Origin: Ahaetulla prasina
Lineage: Eukaryota > Chordata > Lepidosauria > Squamata > Colubridae
DNA length: 64,000 nt
NCBI RefSeq assembly: GCF_028640845.1
Contig: NC_080542.1
Span: 131,276,580-131,340,579, forward strand
Direction: 5' to 3'
Below are positions 46,303 through 57,003 of the stretch, one piece after another (position 1 is the first letter of the stretch; each line of letters starts with the position of its first letter). A program made the position numbers and the translations under genes. The notes below the pieces were generated by a model that had not been told where the DNA came from, did no database searches, and saw only the letters and a list, made by a program, of their open reading frames with translations.

Positions 46303-46392
46303 ATTCTATTCTATTCTATTCTATTCTATTCTATTCTATTCTATTCTATTCTATTCTATTCTATTCTATTCTATTCTATTCTATTCTATTCT
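46303..46392 (+). repeat. (ATTCT)18 microsatellite, CR1 tail
   Basis: 90 bases, exactly 18 perfect ATTCT units continuous with the CR1 3' end. It differs from the LINE-A tail at 32874 only in unit number. Confidence 0.97.
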
Positions 46393-46836
46393 TGAGCAAG
46401 ATGTGAAAAAATGTACTTATGGATTAAGTCTTGCTAAGCCGTATTTTTCAAGTAACTTCTCTTCCAAATTCTATTTTTCACATAAATTCACATTATACAT
46501 CTCCGGTTACTAAAATCTCTCTGGAGTTTGCTTAAACCTCTTCTTGTCTTGAGATGATCAAGAGCAGTTGTAGGCAGTTATGCCTTACAATTTCTCATGA
46601 CCATATGAATATGTACCCAGACTCATGGTTCAAAGGTTGAGAATGCAGACAGAGTTGTGATTTCATCTGCAATATTTTGAGAGAAAACTGGGCAAGTTCT
46701 TTAGTTAAAATGTTGACAATCAGTTAGAACTATTAACGCTGATTGGGATATTTTAGCATTTCAAAAACCAGCGATATTGAAATATGACTATTAGTGGTCT
46801 TGTCCATTTCAAATCTTTTACATTACCATAGGTAAA
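46393..46836. other. No recognisable feature
   Basis: Nothing recognised. Confidence 0.55.
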
Positions 46837-48030
46837 AAGAATAGAATAGAATAGAATAGAATTTTTATTGGCCAAGTGTGATTGGACACACAAGGAATTT
46901 GTCTTGGTGCATGTGCTCTCAGTGTACATAAAAGAAAAGATACGTTCATCAAGGTACAACATTTACAACACAATTGATGGTCAATATATCAATATAAATC
47001 ATAAGGATTGCCAGCAACAAAGTTACAGTCATACAGTCATAAGTGGAAAGAGATTGGTGATGGGAACGATGAGAAGATTAATAGTAGTGCAGATTTAGTA
47101 AATAGTTTGACAGTGTTGAGGGAATTATTTGTTTAGCAGAGTGATGGCCTTCGGGAAAAAACTGTTCTTGTGTCTAGTTGTTCTGGTGTGCAGTGCTCTA
47201 TAGTGTCGTTTTGAGGGTAGGAGTTGAAACAGTTTATGTCCAGGATGTGAGGGATCTGTAAATATTTTCACGGCCCGCTTCTTGATTCGTGCAGTATACA
47301 GGTCCTCAATGGAAGGCAGGTTGGTAGCAATTATTTTTTCTGCAGTTCTAATTATCCTCTGAAGTCTGTGTTTTTCTTGTTGGGTTGCAGAACTGAACCA
47401 GACAGTTATAGAGGTGCAAATGACAGACTCAATAATTCCTCTGTAGAACTGAATCAGCAGCTCCTTGGGCAGTTTGAGCTTACTGAATTGGCGCAGAAAG
47501 AACATTCTTTGTTGTCCTTTTTTGATGATGTTTTTGATGTTAGCTGTCCATTTTAGATCTTGCGATATGATAGAACCTAGAAATTTAAAGGTTTCTACTG
47601 TTGATACTGTGTTGTCTAGTATTGTGAGAGGTGGAAGTATGGAAGGGTTTCTCCTAAAGTCTACCACCATTTCTACGGTTTTAAGCGTGTTCAGTTCCAG
47701 ATTGTTTTGGTTGCACCACAAGGCTAGTCATTCAACTTCTCGTCTATATGCGGATTTGTCATTGTCTCGAATGAGACCGATCACTGTTGTGTCATCTGCA
47801 AACTTCAGTAATTTGACAGATGGATCATTGGAGATGCAGCCATTGGTATACAGAGAGAAGAGAAGTGGGGAGAGCACACAGCCTTGGGGGGGCCCTATGC
47901 TAATTGTACAGATATTTGATGTGATCTTGCTTAGCTTCACCTGCTGCTTCCTGTTTGTTAGGAGAAGTTTACAAGAATTTCTTGGCATCTTCCATAGTGT
48001 ATTCTCATTTATCATTTTCATTTTTTAATG
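46837..48030 (-). mobile_element. LINE-A copy, longest in the window
   Basis: On the minus strand: RT region, C-terminal domain, 3' UTR and a short ATTCT-type tail (46837-46862). 5'-truncated near 48022-48030. It is closely related to the copies at 38653 and 59205. Confidence 0.9.
47125..48021 (-). pseudogene. LINE-A reverse transcriptase, one stop codon
   Basis: Two ORFs in the same frame, 97 and 198 codons, separated only by a TGA at 47728-47730. The N-terminal ORF has GPPQGCVLSPLLFSLYTNGC and the catalytic FADDTTVIGLIR box, the core of a non-LTR reverse transcriptase. The C-terminal ORF carries FKFLGSIISQDLKWTANI, IESVICTSITVW and a tail with DPSHPGHKLFQLLPS and RHKNSFFPKAITLLNK, typical of L2/Rex1-like LINEs. 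The endonuclease domain is lost by 5' truncation, so the copy is dead, but the single break suggests it is young. Confidence 0.87.
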
Positions 48031-50919
48031 AGACCAAAAATATGCTGAAAAATCAAAATAAAACTGGGACCTTATACTTTGTTTTGAGACCAAGCCAGTT
48101 TCCCATTAATATTTTTAAAGATAAAAACTGTTTTCTAGACATGAAAAGTCAGGTAAGATGGCGCATGTAGTGGGCCAAAATATGTATACGTGAGCACATT
48201 GCTGACTATGTTGTGTTAGTTACAGTGTGCATACCAATTGAGAATTACATTGGACACCAGAGAGAATTAGATCTATCAATAGTCAATAGTCAATAGACTA
48301 TCAATAGTCCATATTCATAGCCTGAGACAACCTGTTAACATTTTCAGAACTTGCATTTTTCTTATGTGCATATAGGTCTTTAAAACTATCCCAATTTTTT
48401 AGTTAATTGACTTCTCAAGGCAGTTTAAAATTGAAAGAGTCCTTCGAGTTGCACTCAACTCCTAGTGACCTTATACTTGACAAGTATTCTTGGCAGCACG
48501 ATGGAAGTCATTTGCTATTTTCTTCTTCTGGAATATTTTTTGATTCCTCAATCCAGGTAACCATTCTGGAATTTGCAGGCTGTTCCTTCATCCTATGACC
48601 AGCCAGTCTGAACTCTACTAAACCACAACTAAAATGTAAGGTTAGAAATCCCTTTGTATGTTTCATTGTTGAGCTATATGTCCTGATATATGTCCAGGAG
48701 AAAAGATCTCCTATATCCTAAAATTCCTAAATCATACATTTTTCTACTTCATAAAGTTTTGCTTACTATTTTTGTAAAGATGTTTCTCTTAATATCCAGC
48801 CACACACTTGTCATATTTGGTTGCTGGCATGACAAACGTGGGATTTTCTTTTACAAGCAATTCTAAAATCTAGCAGCAATAACCAACAATGGAGTTTGCA
48901 ATTTCTAGACAAGGCAAGCCCTATTATCCCTGTGTTCATACATTGACTGAGGAAATATCTAAACCCAAGAAATGTTTGATATCAATTTTGCCCATCCATC
49001 TCTTTTCACTTGTTCTTTTAGAGATCCAGGATAATAGGTGAGATGGTGCACTTGTTGCTCCAAAGTCTGGGTTGTGACAATTGTCAGGAACAAAGAATCA
49101 TACATTAAATTGCAGTTAAGAAGATTTATTGTTCAAGCCTATATACTAAAATCTATTCAACTAACTTTCAGTGCTAAATTGGCACTAGATATTACTAAGG
49201 AATTCAAGAGGGGCTGGATTTAGACCTTTTGTGGGAATGTAATGACTCTAGCTGATGATTTGCTTAACTCCGCTCTCCTCTGTTCTACCTGCTCTTCTTT
49301 TACATAATATCTGAAATAATTTGAATTCTGATATATGAATAAATATGAATTATGATAAATGAACAGCAAGAGAATTTATACTCATGAAGGAAGCCAAAGA
49401 GAGAAACATACTGATTTTCTCCTACCATTTGAAGCACCCATCAGAGAGGCGACAGGATGGTGGTTCCAAGACTCTACATTTTCTTCATCAGAGGCAACAT
49501 TTGAGTGACTTCAGACTTTGTTAGTATATTGCATGTTCCCTTTCAGAATTGGAAGACTCCAAAGCATTCCAGCTGTCTTTTTGTGGAAAGCAGATCCCCT
49601 CGTCCTACTTTCAACTTACAAAGTGATGTCTTCAACCTCCTTTTTCTTTCTGAGGAGTGAAACATCTAAAAAAGCAAAACAAACTTTCTGTCGGGATTTT
49701 GTGAGCAGCCAATCATTTCTGATACTTTAAATCCGTAAATAAACATTCATTCCTTTGAATGTCATTAAATTGGATGTGTTTTCCTTGTACAGCACTCCAG
49801 CTTCCTAATCAGTTAGGCACATCTAGGGATGATTTTTTTGCAATTAATTTCCCTCTTCAGGAGTGCTGGTGGTCACATGGAATTGGTGCCAGAATGGAAG
49901 TAAATAAAAATTAAACAGCTAGACATGTTGCTTATACTAAGAATTTGAGATCAAGAAGATAAGTTTCACTCATGCTGCATAGACAAAGAAACCAAACTTT
50001 CTGAACTAAGGGGTTGCCACTAAGGCTATTTCAATCACTGTGAAATTTATTCTTTTACTTAGCCTGTATTTTGCAACACCTTATTATCAGATATTTACTA
50101 TCCAACCATTTCTTTTCCTTTTTTGGCCCGAAAGGAAATATATTCCAGTTCTTAAAATGACGCAGTCAATTTTATTTGGCTCAATATTAAAGAAAGTTGC
50201 AGTGGCTGTTGGTTCTTTCTAGGATAATGAATAAGGAAGAGACATGAGTAAGATTCAATTGCATTGGTCAGTATTAAAAAAGTTCTTAAGTTGACTAGTT
50301 ACAGCTAAAGATCCCATCCCATTGACAATTTCAACCATAAAACTCATCAACTAATTAGGCTAAGTGATTCTGAGAATAAAGCTGTATTGACAGATTTGCC
50401 AAACAGAATTTGGCAGATTTTCCAGGAACTACATGCCACTATACATTTCACAAGATGTATTTCACTGATGCAGCTTCATCTCTAAATTGTCATAAATCTT
50501 ATAAGATTGTTAAATACACTATAGAATAGCTTGCTTTGACTTAGTCCTGACAATAAACACACATTTTATTAATTAGAAAAGAGGAATATTACTCCCCTTC
50601 TTCAAGAGCTCAAAACAACGTATAAAACATTCCCGTCTATATTTTTTCTTATCATTCATAATTATCACTGTCTATCTATCTATATCTATCATCTCTCTCA
50701 CTCATCTATCATCTAATTACATTAAATTTATAAAATGAATATTAAATTTTACACTTTTATTACAGAAATGTTTAAAAGAATAAGAATAATACAAATTTTA
50801 TATTTTTGTATTATATTTTGTATTCAGCCTTCTGTGACTAACACAAAGCCACACAGAGGTTTTATTAGGGAAGGGTAGAATAAGGTTTGTTATTAGCAGG
50901 TTATTGTGTAATCACAAAA

Positions 50920-50922
<3 letters not shown>
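48031..50922. other. Long stretch without recognisable features
   Basis: A possible Sauria-SINE-like scrap around 48455-48580 is too diverged to call. A short tcaatagtc repeat lies near 48275-48310, and TATC-rich sequence near 50665-50715. No host exon is recognised. Confidence 0.5.

Positions 50923-50996
<74 letters not shown>
50923..50996 (+). repeat. (CT)20(CA)17 compound microsatellite
   Basis: CT repeat (50923-50963) passes directly into CA repeat (50963-50996). Confidence 0.96.
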
Positions 50997-50998
<2 letters not shown>

Positions 50999-51454
50999 GA
51001 AGAAGTTAGAGTGGATACTCATTAAACTGCCTACTCTGAGGAAGTGTTGGGTTTCACTAAAGTGTGATATGGTGCTTCAGATGTCAAGCTCAAAGAATGA
51101 AGACTTGGTTTAAATGTACCCTCAACCATGAAATTTCATTAATTCCCTCTGAGGCAGTTAATTCTATTTGATATGGCTGTTATTTTTATGAGAAAGAATT
51201 GAAAGATGGATTATTGTGTATGCTTGAGTTCCAGAGGATAAGTGGGATGTGAACTTGATCTGAATAATCAACAACAAATCATAGAAGATTTAATTTAGTT
51301 AAAGAAAATCTGGTTGAAGAACATTATAAAGTTAAGATTAATACATTTGACATGTGTGAGGTATGAATGGAGGAAATATTAATGATGAAAATAACTAGAG
51401 TGAATAATCAGATAACAATATTATAGATAAACCATTGAATGCATGCTGGTAATC
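50997..51454. other. No recognisable feature
   Basis: Nothing recognised. Confidence 0.55.
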
Positions 51455-51620
51455 TAAATTATTTATTTATTAAATTTGTTTGCCACCCATTTTACTGTGA
51501 GGTAACTCTGGCCATCTCACAACATTAAAAGCAGTAAAACCATTAAAAAATATCTAGTAGCAATAAAAATAGAAAACTACAATTAAAAGATTGCAAGTGA
51601 GAGAGCAAGATGTGTAGTGG
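51455..51620 (-). mobile_element. Old LINE 3' end
   Basis: tttatttattaaatttgttt gccacccattttactgtgag followed by ggccatctcacaacattaaa is the reverse complement of an old L2/CR1-type 3' UTR. It resembles 17770. Confidence 0.5.
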
Positions 51621-52684
51621 GGAGTAGGATATCTTATTGGTCCATCAAGCACCTATAGTATCATAGTCCCCTATTGCGGCCTAAAGCTCCGATTATAATT
51701 ACTCCATCCTTATCTGTTGCTCAGGAGACAACCATTTGTACAAAGGCACCTTGATTTGAAGGGCTTGCTAGTTATTTAGCAGTAAAATCACAAGATAATT
51801 GAGTAATTGGGATTTGGAGTTACAATTATTTGTTAGATAACAGATTGAAAAAGTAGATATAAAGTCATGTTTAATAGTTTTCTCTCTCTTATTCTTGGCT
51901 AGAGGATACTGGGTACTTTTGCGGGACTACTTCTTCTCTAAAATATATTTGTTTATGACCAATTTTTTAAAATAAGGGCTTCAATCTAAGGTTCCAGGAA
52001 TTAAGCTGTAATATGATTTAGCACCATTCCAAGGACAGTCAGGAAAATGGGGGGTAAAAAGTATCTTTTCAAGGAAGGAAAAGAATGAACTTTTATTTTT
52101 TTTACTTCTTTTCCCATCCACTTTGAAGTGAAAAGTTGCTTCAGAAGAAGCATTAGCTCAGGGCTAGCATTAAAAATTAGATATTACAAGTTATACGTTT
52201 GAATTGCACCAACTATATTTACCTGAAAGGAAGATAACTCTGAATTTAAGACCCCCCTCATTCAAAAGGAAGATTAGATAGAAAAATACTTGTCTGTCTC
52301 CATTATCAAATTCAGGAAGTCTGAGACTGCTGTTCAATATTAAACACGCATTTTGAGGGAAACATTCTTTTTTTTCTTTTTCAGGAAATATGCCACATGA
52401 TAAAATTCATTCAGAAATTCCCTCAAATCTCTATTAAAGCTGTTCCTTCAAGGAAGGAAGGCCAGTTGCAATCTACTTATTAGCAGTCTCCACTCTGAAT
52501 GCCAAAATAGACATATTTTGTAATAAAGATCAGAGGAGAAAAGATTCCTTTATCTAACTTACAATTCTCAACAGCAATAGACCATTCTGCTAGTCCCATG
52601 TTCCCCCTTCATCACCTATATGGGACTGTATCCTTTACCTTTTCAAAATATGTGCTTAACTGAGATCCCATTCCTGACTGGTTA
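51621..52684. other. No recognisable feature
   Basis: Nothing recognised. Confidence 0.5.
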
Positions 52685-53494
52685 CAGATAACTTGTGACT
52701 TACAACCACTCATTTAGTGACTGTTCAGATTTACAAAGCACTGAAAAAAGTGTCTAACTGGTCCTTGCGCTTAAGACCACTGCAGCATTTCCCATGGTCA
52801 CACAATCAAAATTCAGGTGCTTGGCAACCTGCATGTATTTAAAATGGTTGCAGTGTCCTGGGGTCATGTGATCCCCATTTGCAACATTCCCAGCTGGCCT
52901 CTAACAAGCAATGTGTGAAGGCCAGGGTGAAATCCAGCAGGTTCTGACAGGTTCTGGAGAACCGGTAGCAGAAATTTTGAGTAGCATTGAAACCCATTCT
53001 ATTATAAATATAATTATTGTAAAGCACAACTGTTGGCTTAGCACTGTATGTGAATTTAGCTTTTTTGGTTTATTCAACAAACTAACAAATGGTCATTTAG
53101 CTTTAGGGCAGGGGTGAAATCCAGCAGGTTCTAACAGGTTCTGGAGAACCCGTAGCGGAAATTTTGAATAGTTCAGAGAACCCTCTGGCTGGCCCCAGAG
53201 TGGGGTGGGAATGGAGATTTTGCAGTATCCTTCCCCTGCCATGCCCACCAAGCCATGCCCACCAAGCTACACCATGCCCACCAAGCCACGCCCACAGAAA
53301 CAGTAGTAAACAAAAAATGGATTTCACTACTGGGAAGCCGCATTCATTCAATGACTGCATGATTGTCTTAAGACCTGCGATGATTCGCTCAACAAACGTG
53401 GCAAAAATGTTCGTAAAATTAGGCAGCTGAGAATCACTTTACTTAATAATGGAAACTTTGACCCCAATAGTAATCATAACTAGAGGACTATTGG
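52685..53494. mobile_element. Palindromic MITE split by hAT-like sequence
   Basis: The left half starts CAGATAACTTGTGACTTACA after a TA (52683-52684) and runs to about 52920. The right half resumes at ggaagccgcattcattcaat (53334) and ends before TA at 53495-53496. It is the same family as 12949. Confidence 0.72.
52923..53333. mobile_element. hAT-type insert(s) of the GTGAAATCC family
   Basis: cagggtgaaatccagcaggt at 52923 and again caggggtgaaatccagcagg at 53109, ending ggatttcactactg at 53333. The second copy is a clear TIR pair. The first may be a partial copy or the outer end. Target duplications are not clear. The interior accaagccatgcccacc repeats are typical of the family. Confidence 0.65.
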
Positions 53495-53579
53495 TAATTA
53501 TCTAAATTCTAAAAGGGAAAAAAAATTACACTTAAACTATCAAATGAGGCTGATAACTGTCATTCAAGCTGTTCTATCA

Positions 53580-54162
53580 CAAGGGTGTCAAGCAGTAGTG
53601 CTAATCCAATTTTTTTTTACTATCGGTTCTGTGGCTTGTTGGGCATGGCAGGGGAAGGATACTGCAAAATCTCCATTCCCATCCCACTCTGGGACCAGCT
53701 GCAGGTGGCATTTGCCGGTTCTCCAAACTGCTCAAAATTTCTGCTACCAGTCCTCCAGAATCTGTCAGAACCTGCTGGATTTCACCTCTGGTGTCAAGGC
53801 CCACGGGCTGAATCCAGGTGCTTAGATTTGAGCCATGGGGCCATCCTGAAAACAGTGAAGGACCAGCCCATGGTGCTTCTGCACTAGAAGGTTGCAGGAG
53901 ACCATTCAGTAGAGAGTTTTAGGGGACCGTTCAGTAGAGGGTTGCAGGAGACTGTCGCAGTCACCTGGAGCCCAGGTGGAGCATGTGGCCCCCTGGGCTC
54001 TGTTTTTGCTGGCAGAGGGCTGCAGGAGGCCCTTGCAGCCAAAAATGTAGCCTTGATGAATGACAGCGAGCTGACCACCACCACCCATGGCAATACCCCC
54101 CTCGCCCGAGGTCAAACATAACCCTGATGCGGCCCTCAATGAAATCGAGTTTGACACCCCTG
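53580..54162. mobile_element. hAT-type element (TGTCAA-end family), outer
   Basis: Starts CAAGGGTGTCAAG and ends GAGTTTGACACCCCTG. The flanks TTCTATCA (53572-53579) and GTCTATCA (54163-54170) match at seven of eight bases. It is interrupted by an inner hAT at 53593-53790. The remainder contains ccctgatgcggccctcaatg, shared with the 57992 copy. No transposase. Confidence 0.85.
53593..53790. mobile_element. hAT-type element (GTGAAATCC family), inner
   Basis: CAGTAGTGCTAATCCAA at the left, GGATTTCACCTCTG at the right, and a perfect 8-bp duplication GTGTCAAG (53585-53592 and 53791-53798). It landed just inside the left TIR of the outer hAT. Confidence 0.88.
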
Positions 54163-54170
54163 GTCTATCA

Positions 54171-55210
54171 GAACAGCAAGGATTGAAACTCACAATGAGT
54201 CCTTGATATGGAAGGATTGAGACATAGGTGTCCGGTGACAGATGAGGAGTATACATTTGCTATGTAGAAATGAAGGTGACAAGAACATCACTTTCCTTTG
54301 TGAAATGTTGGTGAGTATAACTAACCATGTATGTATATATACATATATCTATGCATGTTGGGAAGAGAAGTCTTCCTGCAGAGAAGCGAGTGGAGAGAGA
54401 TATATAGACATTGGCCTCATTCTCAAAGGTCAGGAGATTGTTAACTATCTCTGGAGGGAGCCAGTGAACAGGCGGGGAATGGTAAGATAAATATTTACAC
54501 TACTGTGACTCCTCTCACACACCCGCCTTAGCTGACAGGAACTCTGCCCATAAATAATACGATGGAATATCCTGCAGAGGAAAGCAGGCAACTGCAACAT
54601 GTTGCAGCAGGCTTCTTGCTGCTAATCTCCATCACAAGGGCATGCAGAGATGTGTCTTGTAATGGGAAAAGGGTTCTAAGTCTGAGAGATCTGAAAATAA
54701 GTAACTCTTGCTGGAAGGGAGTGAGAGATGAGCCTGAACAAAGAAAGAACTAATGTTGTGCCAAAATCAGCCTGGCTCTTTTTCAAAAGTTTTCTCCTTT
54801 TGTGAAAGGAGCTTCTGTTTTTCCACCTTATTCTTGGGACCCTTTCAACTTCCCTGGGTGGTAAGCCTGAACTTACTTTATTGTTACAAGTGGAGGATGA
54901 TATGACTGTTAGTGTCATTTCCTGGTGCACATCCTTTTTATTAATCCGAAGGATCTCTGGCTGTCCACCTTTGCTAGCTGAGAAACCTACTGGAAGGTCT
55001 GATCACAATGTGATTTAACTGAAACATGGGAAGTCAAGAAGACAGCAGACTGAGGGACGTATTATTGTATTATAAAAAAAGAGACGTTGGCCACATTGAA
55101 CAAGGATACCACTAAGAGAATTTAACTCAAACTCAATTTCTCTTTGAAAGTAGCTAAAATAAACCATAATTTATTTGACAATAAGTCAGAAGAATCACCT
55201 TTCCTGAAAC
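54171..55210. other. No recognisable feature
   Basis: Short tatatacatat near 54335. ORFs of 63-84 codons carry no domain. Confidence 0.5.
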
Positions 55211-55223
55211 AATAAGTATTATA

Positions 55224-55381
55224 TGACTTTCTGGTTTTTCTTTGAAGACGTTTCACTTCTCATCCAAGAAGCTTCTTCAGCTCTAGAAGCTTCTTGGATG
55301 AGAAGCGAAACATCTAATTGCTGCTTGAAAAAAGCACCTTTGGGATAACCATGACCTAGATGACTGAGAATCTCCATAGAA
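55224..55381 (-). mobile_element. PLE-1, 158-bp element with inverted arms
   Basis: A compact element flanked by a 13-bp direct repeat, AATAAGTATTATA (55211-55223 and 55382-55394), a clear target-site duplication. It contains two inverted copies of a segment with tcatccaagaagcttcttca. The minus-strand arm carries a hammerhead-like core (see 55247-55280). The right end aaccatgacctagatgactg recurs at 61.35 kb and, inverted, at 23.5 kb. It has no coding capacity and would need enzymes from elsewhere. Confidence 0.75.
55247..55280 (-). ncRNA. Hammerhead-ribozyme-like core (candidate)
   Basis: On the minus strand: CTGAAGA (fits CUGANGA), one unpaired A, a 7-bp hairpin GCTTCTT with GAGAAGT (end pairs G-U) closed by GGAT, then GAAA and CGTC. 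This order matches the conserved core of type I hammerhead ribozymes, which are known in Penelope-like retroelements. The extra A before the stem and the absence of a loop in the third helix mean self-cleavage, if any, might need a dimer. Cleavage is inferred, not shown. Confidence 0.45.
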
Positions 55382-55508
55382 AATAAGTATTATAACAAAA
55401 AATGCAGGATGAATTTAAGGACAATGCTTTAAGAAAACACCACCTAATTTTATGGATATTTGCTAGAAGGAATTGCTAACATGACTGGCACTAGTGTTTG
55501 TTTGTTTG

Positions 55509-55797
55509 TTTGTTTATTTTATTTATTTATTTTGTCACACAGTATATATAAGCATAAGCATGAAATAACTATACAATATATAAGCATATATAAGTATGTA
55601 ATAACTATATTAATTGGATATAATGAAAGGAAACAATAGGACAGGAACGGTAGGCACGCTTGTGCTCTTATGCACGCTTGTGCTCTTGTGCTCTTATGCA
55701 CTTAGGAATGGGGTGAGATCAAAAGTAGACAGTTTTTGGTTAAAGCTTTGGGGATTTTGGGAAGAGATCACAGAGTCAGGTAGTGTATTCCAAGTAT
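55509..55797 (-). mobile_element. LINE-B 3' end
   Basis: The plus strand reads (TTTA)n, tttgtcacacagtatatata, ... gacagtttttggttaaagct ... acagagtcaggtagtgtatt. This is the reverse complement of the LINE-B 3' UTR and last codons. A gcacgcttgtgctcttatg segment is duplicated locally (about 55655-55695). Confidence 0.85.
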
Positions 55798-56060
55798 TCC
55801 TTGGTTTATGTGGTCTTGGTGCTCTTTGTGCTTGGTTATTTTCTTGCAGACATTTTATTACCCAACTAGGTAACATCTTCAGTGTTATAAGGGAGTTGGT
55901 TTTGCTTTCTTTTTATAAACGGTAACTTGCTCTCTTAGTGTTGGTGGGACTTGGTAGCTTCCTGATTAGGTTGTTGTTTACTGTTTGTCTGAATTGGTCA
56001 TCTTTCTTCCATTCCTTGGCAGGCTACTAGTTGGTGGCAACACCTGCTAACAAATCTAGC
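55798..56060 (-). mobile_element. PLE-2 (Penelope-like) remnant
   Basis: Minus-strand family with ttggtgctctttgtgcttgg and attttcttgcagacatttta on the plus strand. It contains CTGAAGA at 55876-55882 (minus), an unpaired T, a GTTACC/GGTAAT hairpin, then AAAA where GAAA is expected, and TGTC. The same layout as PLE-1 suggests a shared ribozyme ancestry, but this copy has lost the GAAA. It lies against the 5' end of the LINE-B copy. Confidence 0.5.
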
Positions 56061-56750
56061 AGCACATTGATGAATGACTTAGCCACTGCACAATCAGGAC
56101 AACTATTTGCCATTTTAAGATTCCTGTAATATGTTAGGAAGCTATGGGAAATGCAATATAGTAGATAATTTCCTAGATGTTGCCATGTAATCCACTGGAT
56201 GCAGAAGAAAGGAAATGTAATGCAGGAAGAATCAAATAAAACTTCAATAGTGGCTTGGCTTAGTGGCAATCTTGCATGGTGTTCATTGAGATGTATCTCA
56301 AGATAAGAGACCGAGGAATGTGATATTAAAGGCCTTAATCTGCCCAAAGATCGCATGTCATAGTATCATTTTACAAAAGAAGCAGTTTTATGTTGTTATG
56401 CATTACTTATCTCCCCATGCCTCTTATAGACACTAGAATACCAAAAACTAGTGGCCTCTTCATTGTCTTAGAACATGATTGAGCTACTCCTCAAGGCTTT
56501 CTTTTATTGCCAATTATACTTTCTTTCAATGTTGATATGGGAAACAGACAAGGTTTATACCAGAAATCTAAACTATAATGTAGCTTCTTTTTTAAAATGA
56601 AATCTAATTCTTTGATAAAGGCCTGTTAGAGTTATATAATATCTTGCTCATTGAGCCTGTCAGATTCCCAGAACAATTATGCAACTACCAAGATAAAGCT
56701 TGACCCTACCCTAGAAGAATGTACCAATTCACCTTCTTTTCCATTTATCT
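56061..56750. other. No recognisable feature
   Basis: A 109-codon minus-strand ORF (56027-56356) has no recognised domain. Nothing else is seen. Confidence 0.5.
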
Positions 56751-56834
56751 CCTTCCTTCCTTCCTTCCTTCCTTCCTTCCTTCCTTCCTTCCTTCCTTCC
56801 TTCCTTCCTTCCTTCCTTCCTTCCTTCCTTCCTT
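56751..56834 (+). repeat. (CCTT)21 microsatellite
   Basis: 84 bases, 21 exact units. It produces Pro/Ser/Leu-Phe false ORFs on the plus strand and Glu/Gly/Arg/Lys ones on the minus strand. Confidence 0.97.
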
Positions 56835-56889
56835 CTTACCTCCCTCTCTCCCTTCCTCGGTCCCAGTCCCAGTCCCAGTCTTTCTAAAG

Positions 56890-56995
56890 CAGTGGTCTCC
56901 AACCTTGGCAACTTTAAGACTGAAGGACTTCAAGTCCCAGAATTCTGGGAGTTGAAGTTCACCAGGCTTAAAGTTGCCAAGGTTGGAGAACTCTG
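56890..56995. mobile_element. Palindromic hAT MITE, 106 bp
   Basis: CAGTGGTCTCCAACCTTGGC at the left pairs with GCCAAGGTTGGAGAACTCTG at the right. The centre is palindromic around cccagaattctggga. Perfect 8-bp duplication TTCTAAAG (56882-56889 and 56996-57003). Confidence 0.9.
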
Positions 56996-57003
56996 TTCTA
57001 AAG

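Noticed and set aside
47465..48028. 187-codon plus-strand ORF
   Set aside because: Antisense of the LINE-A reverse transcriptase.
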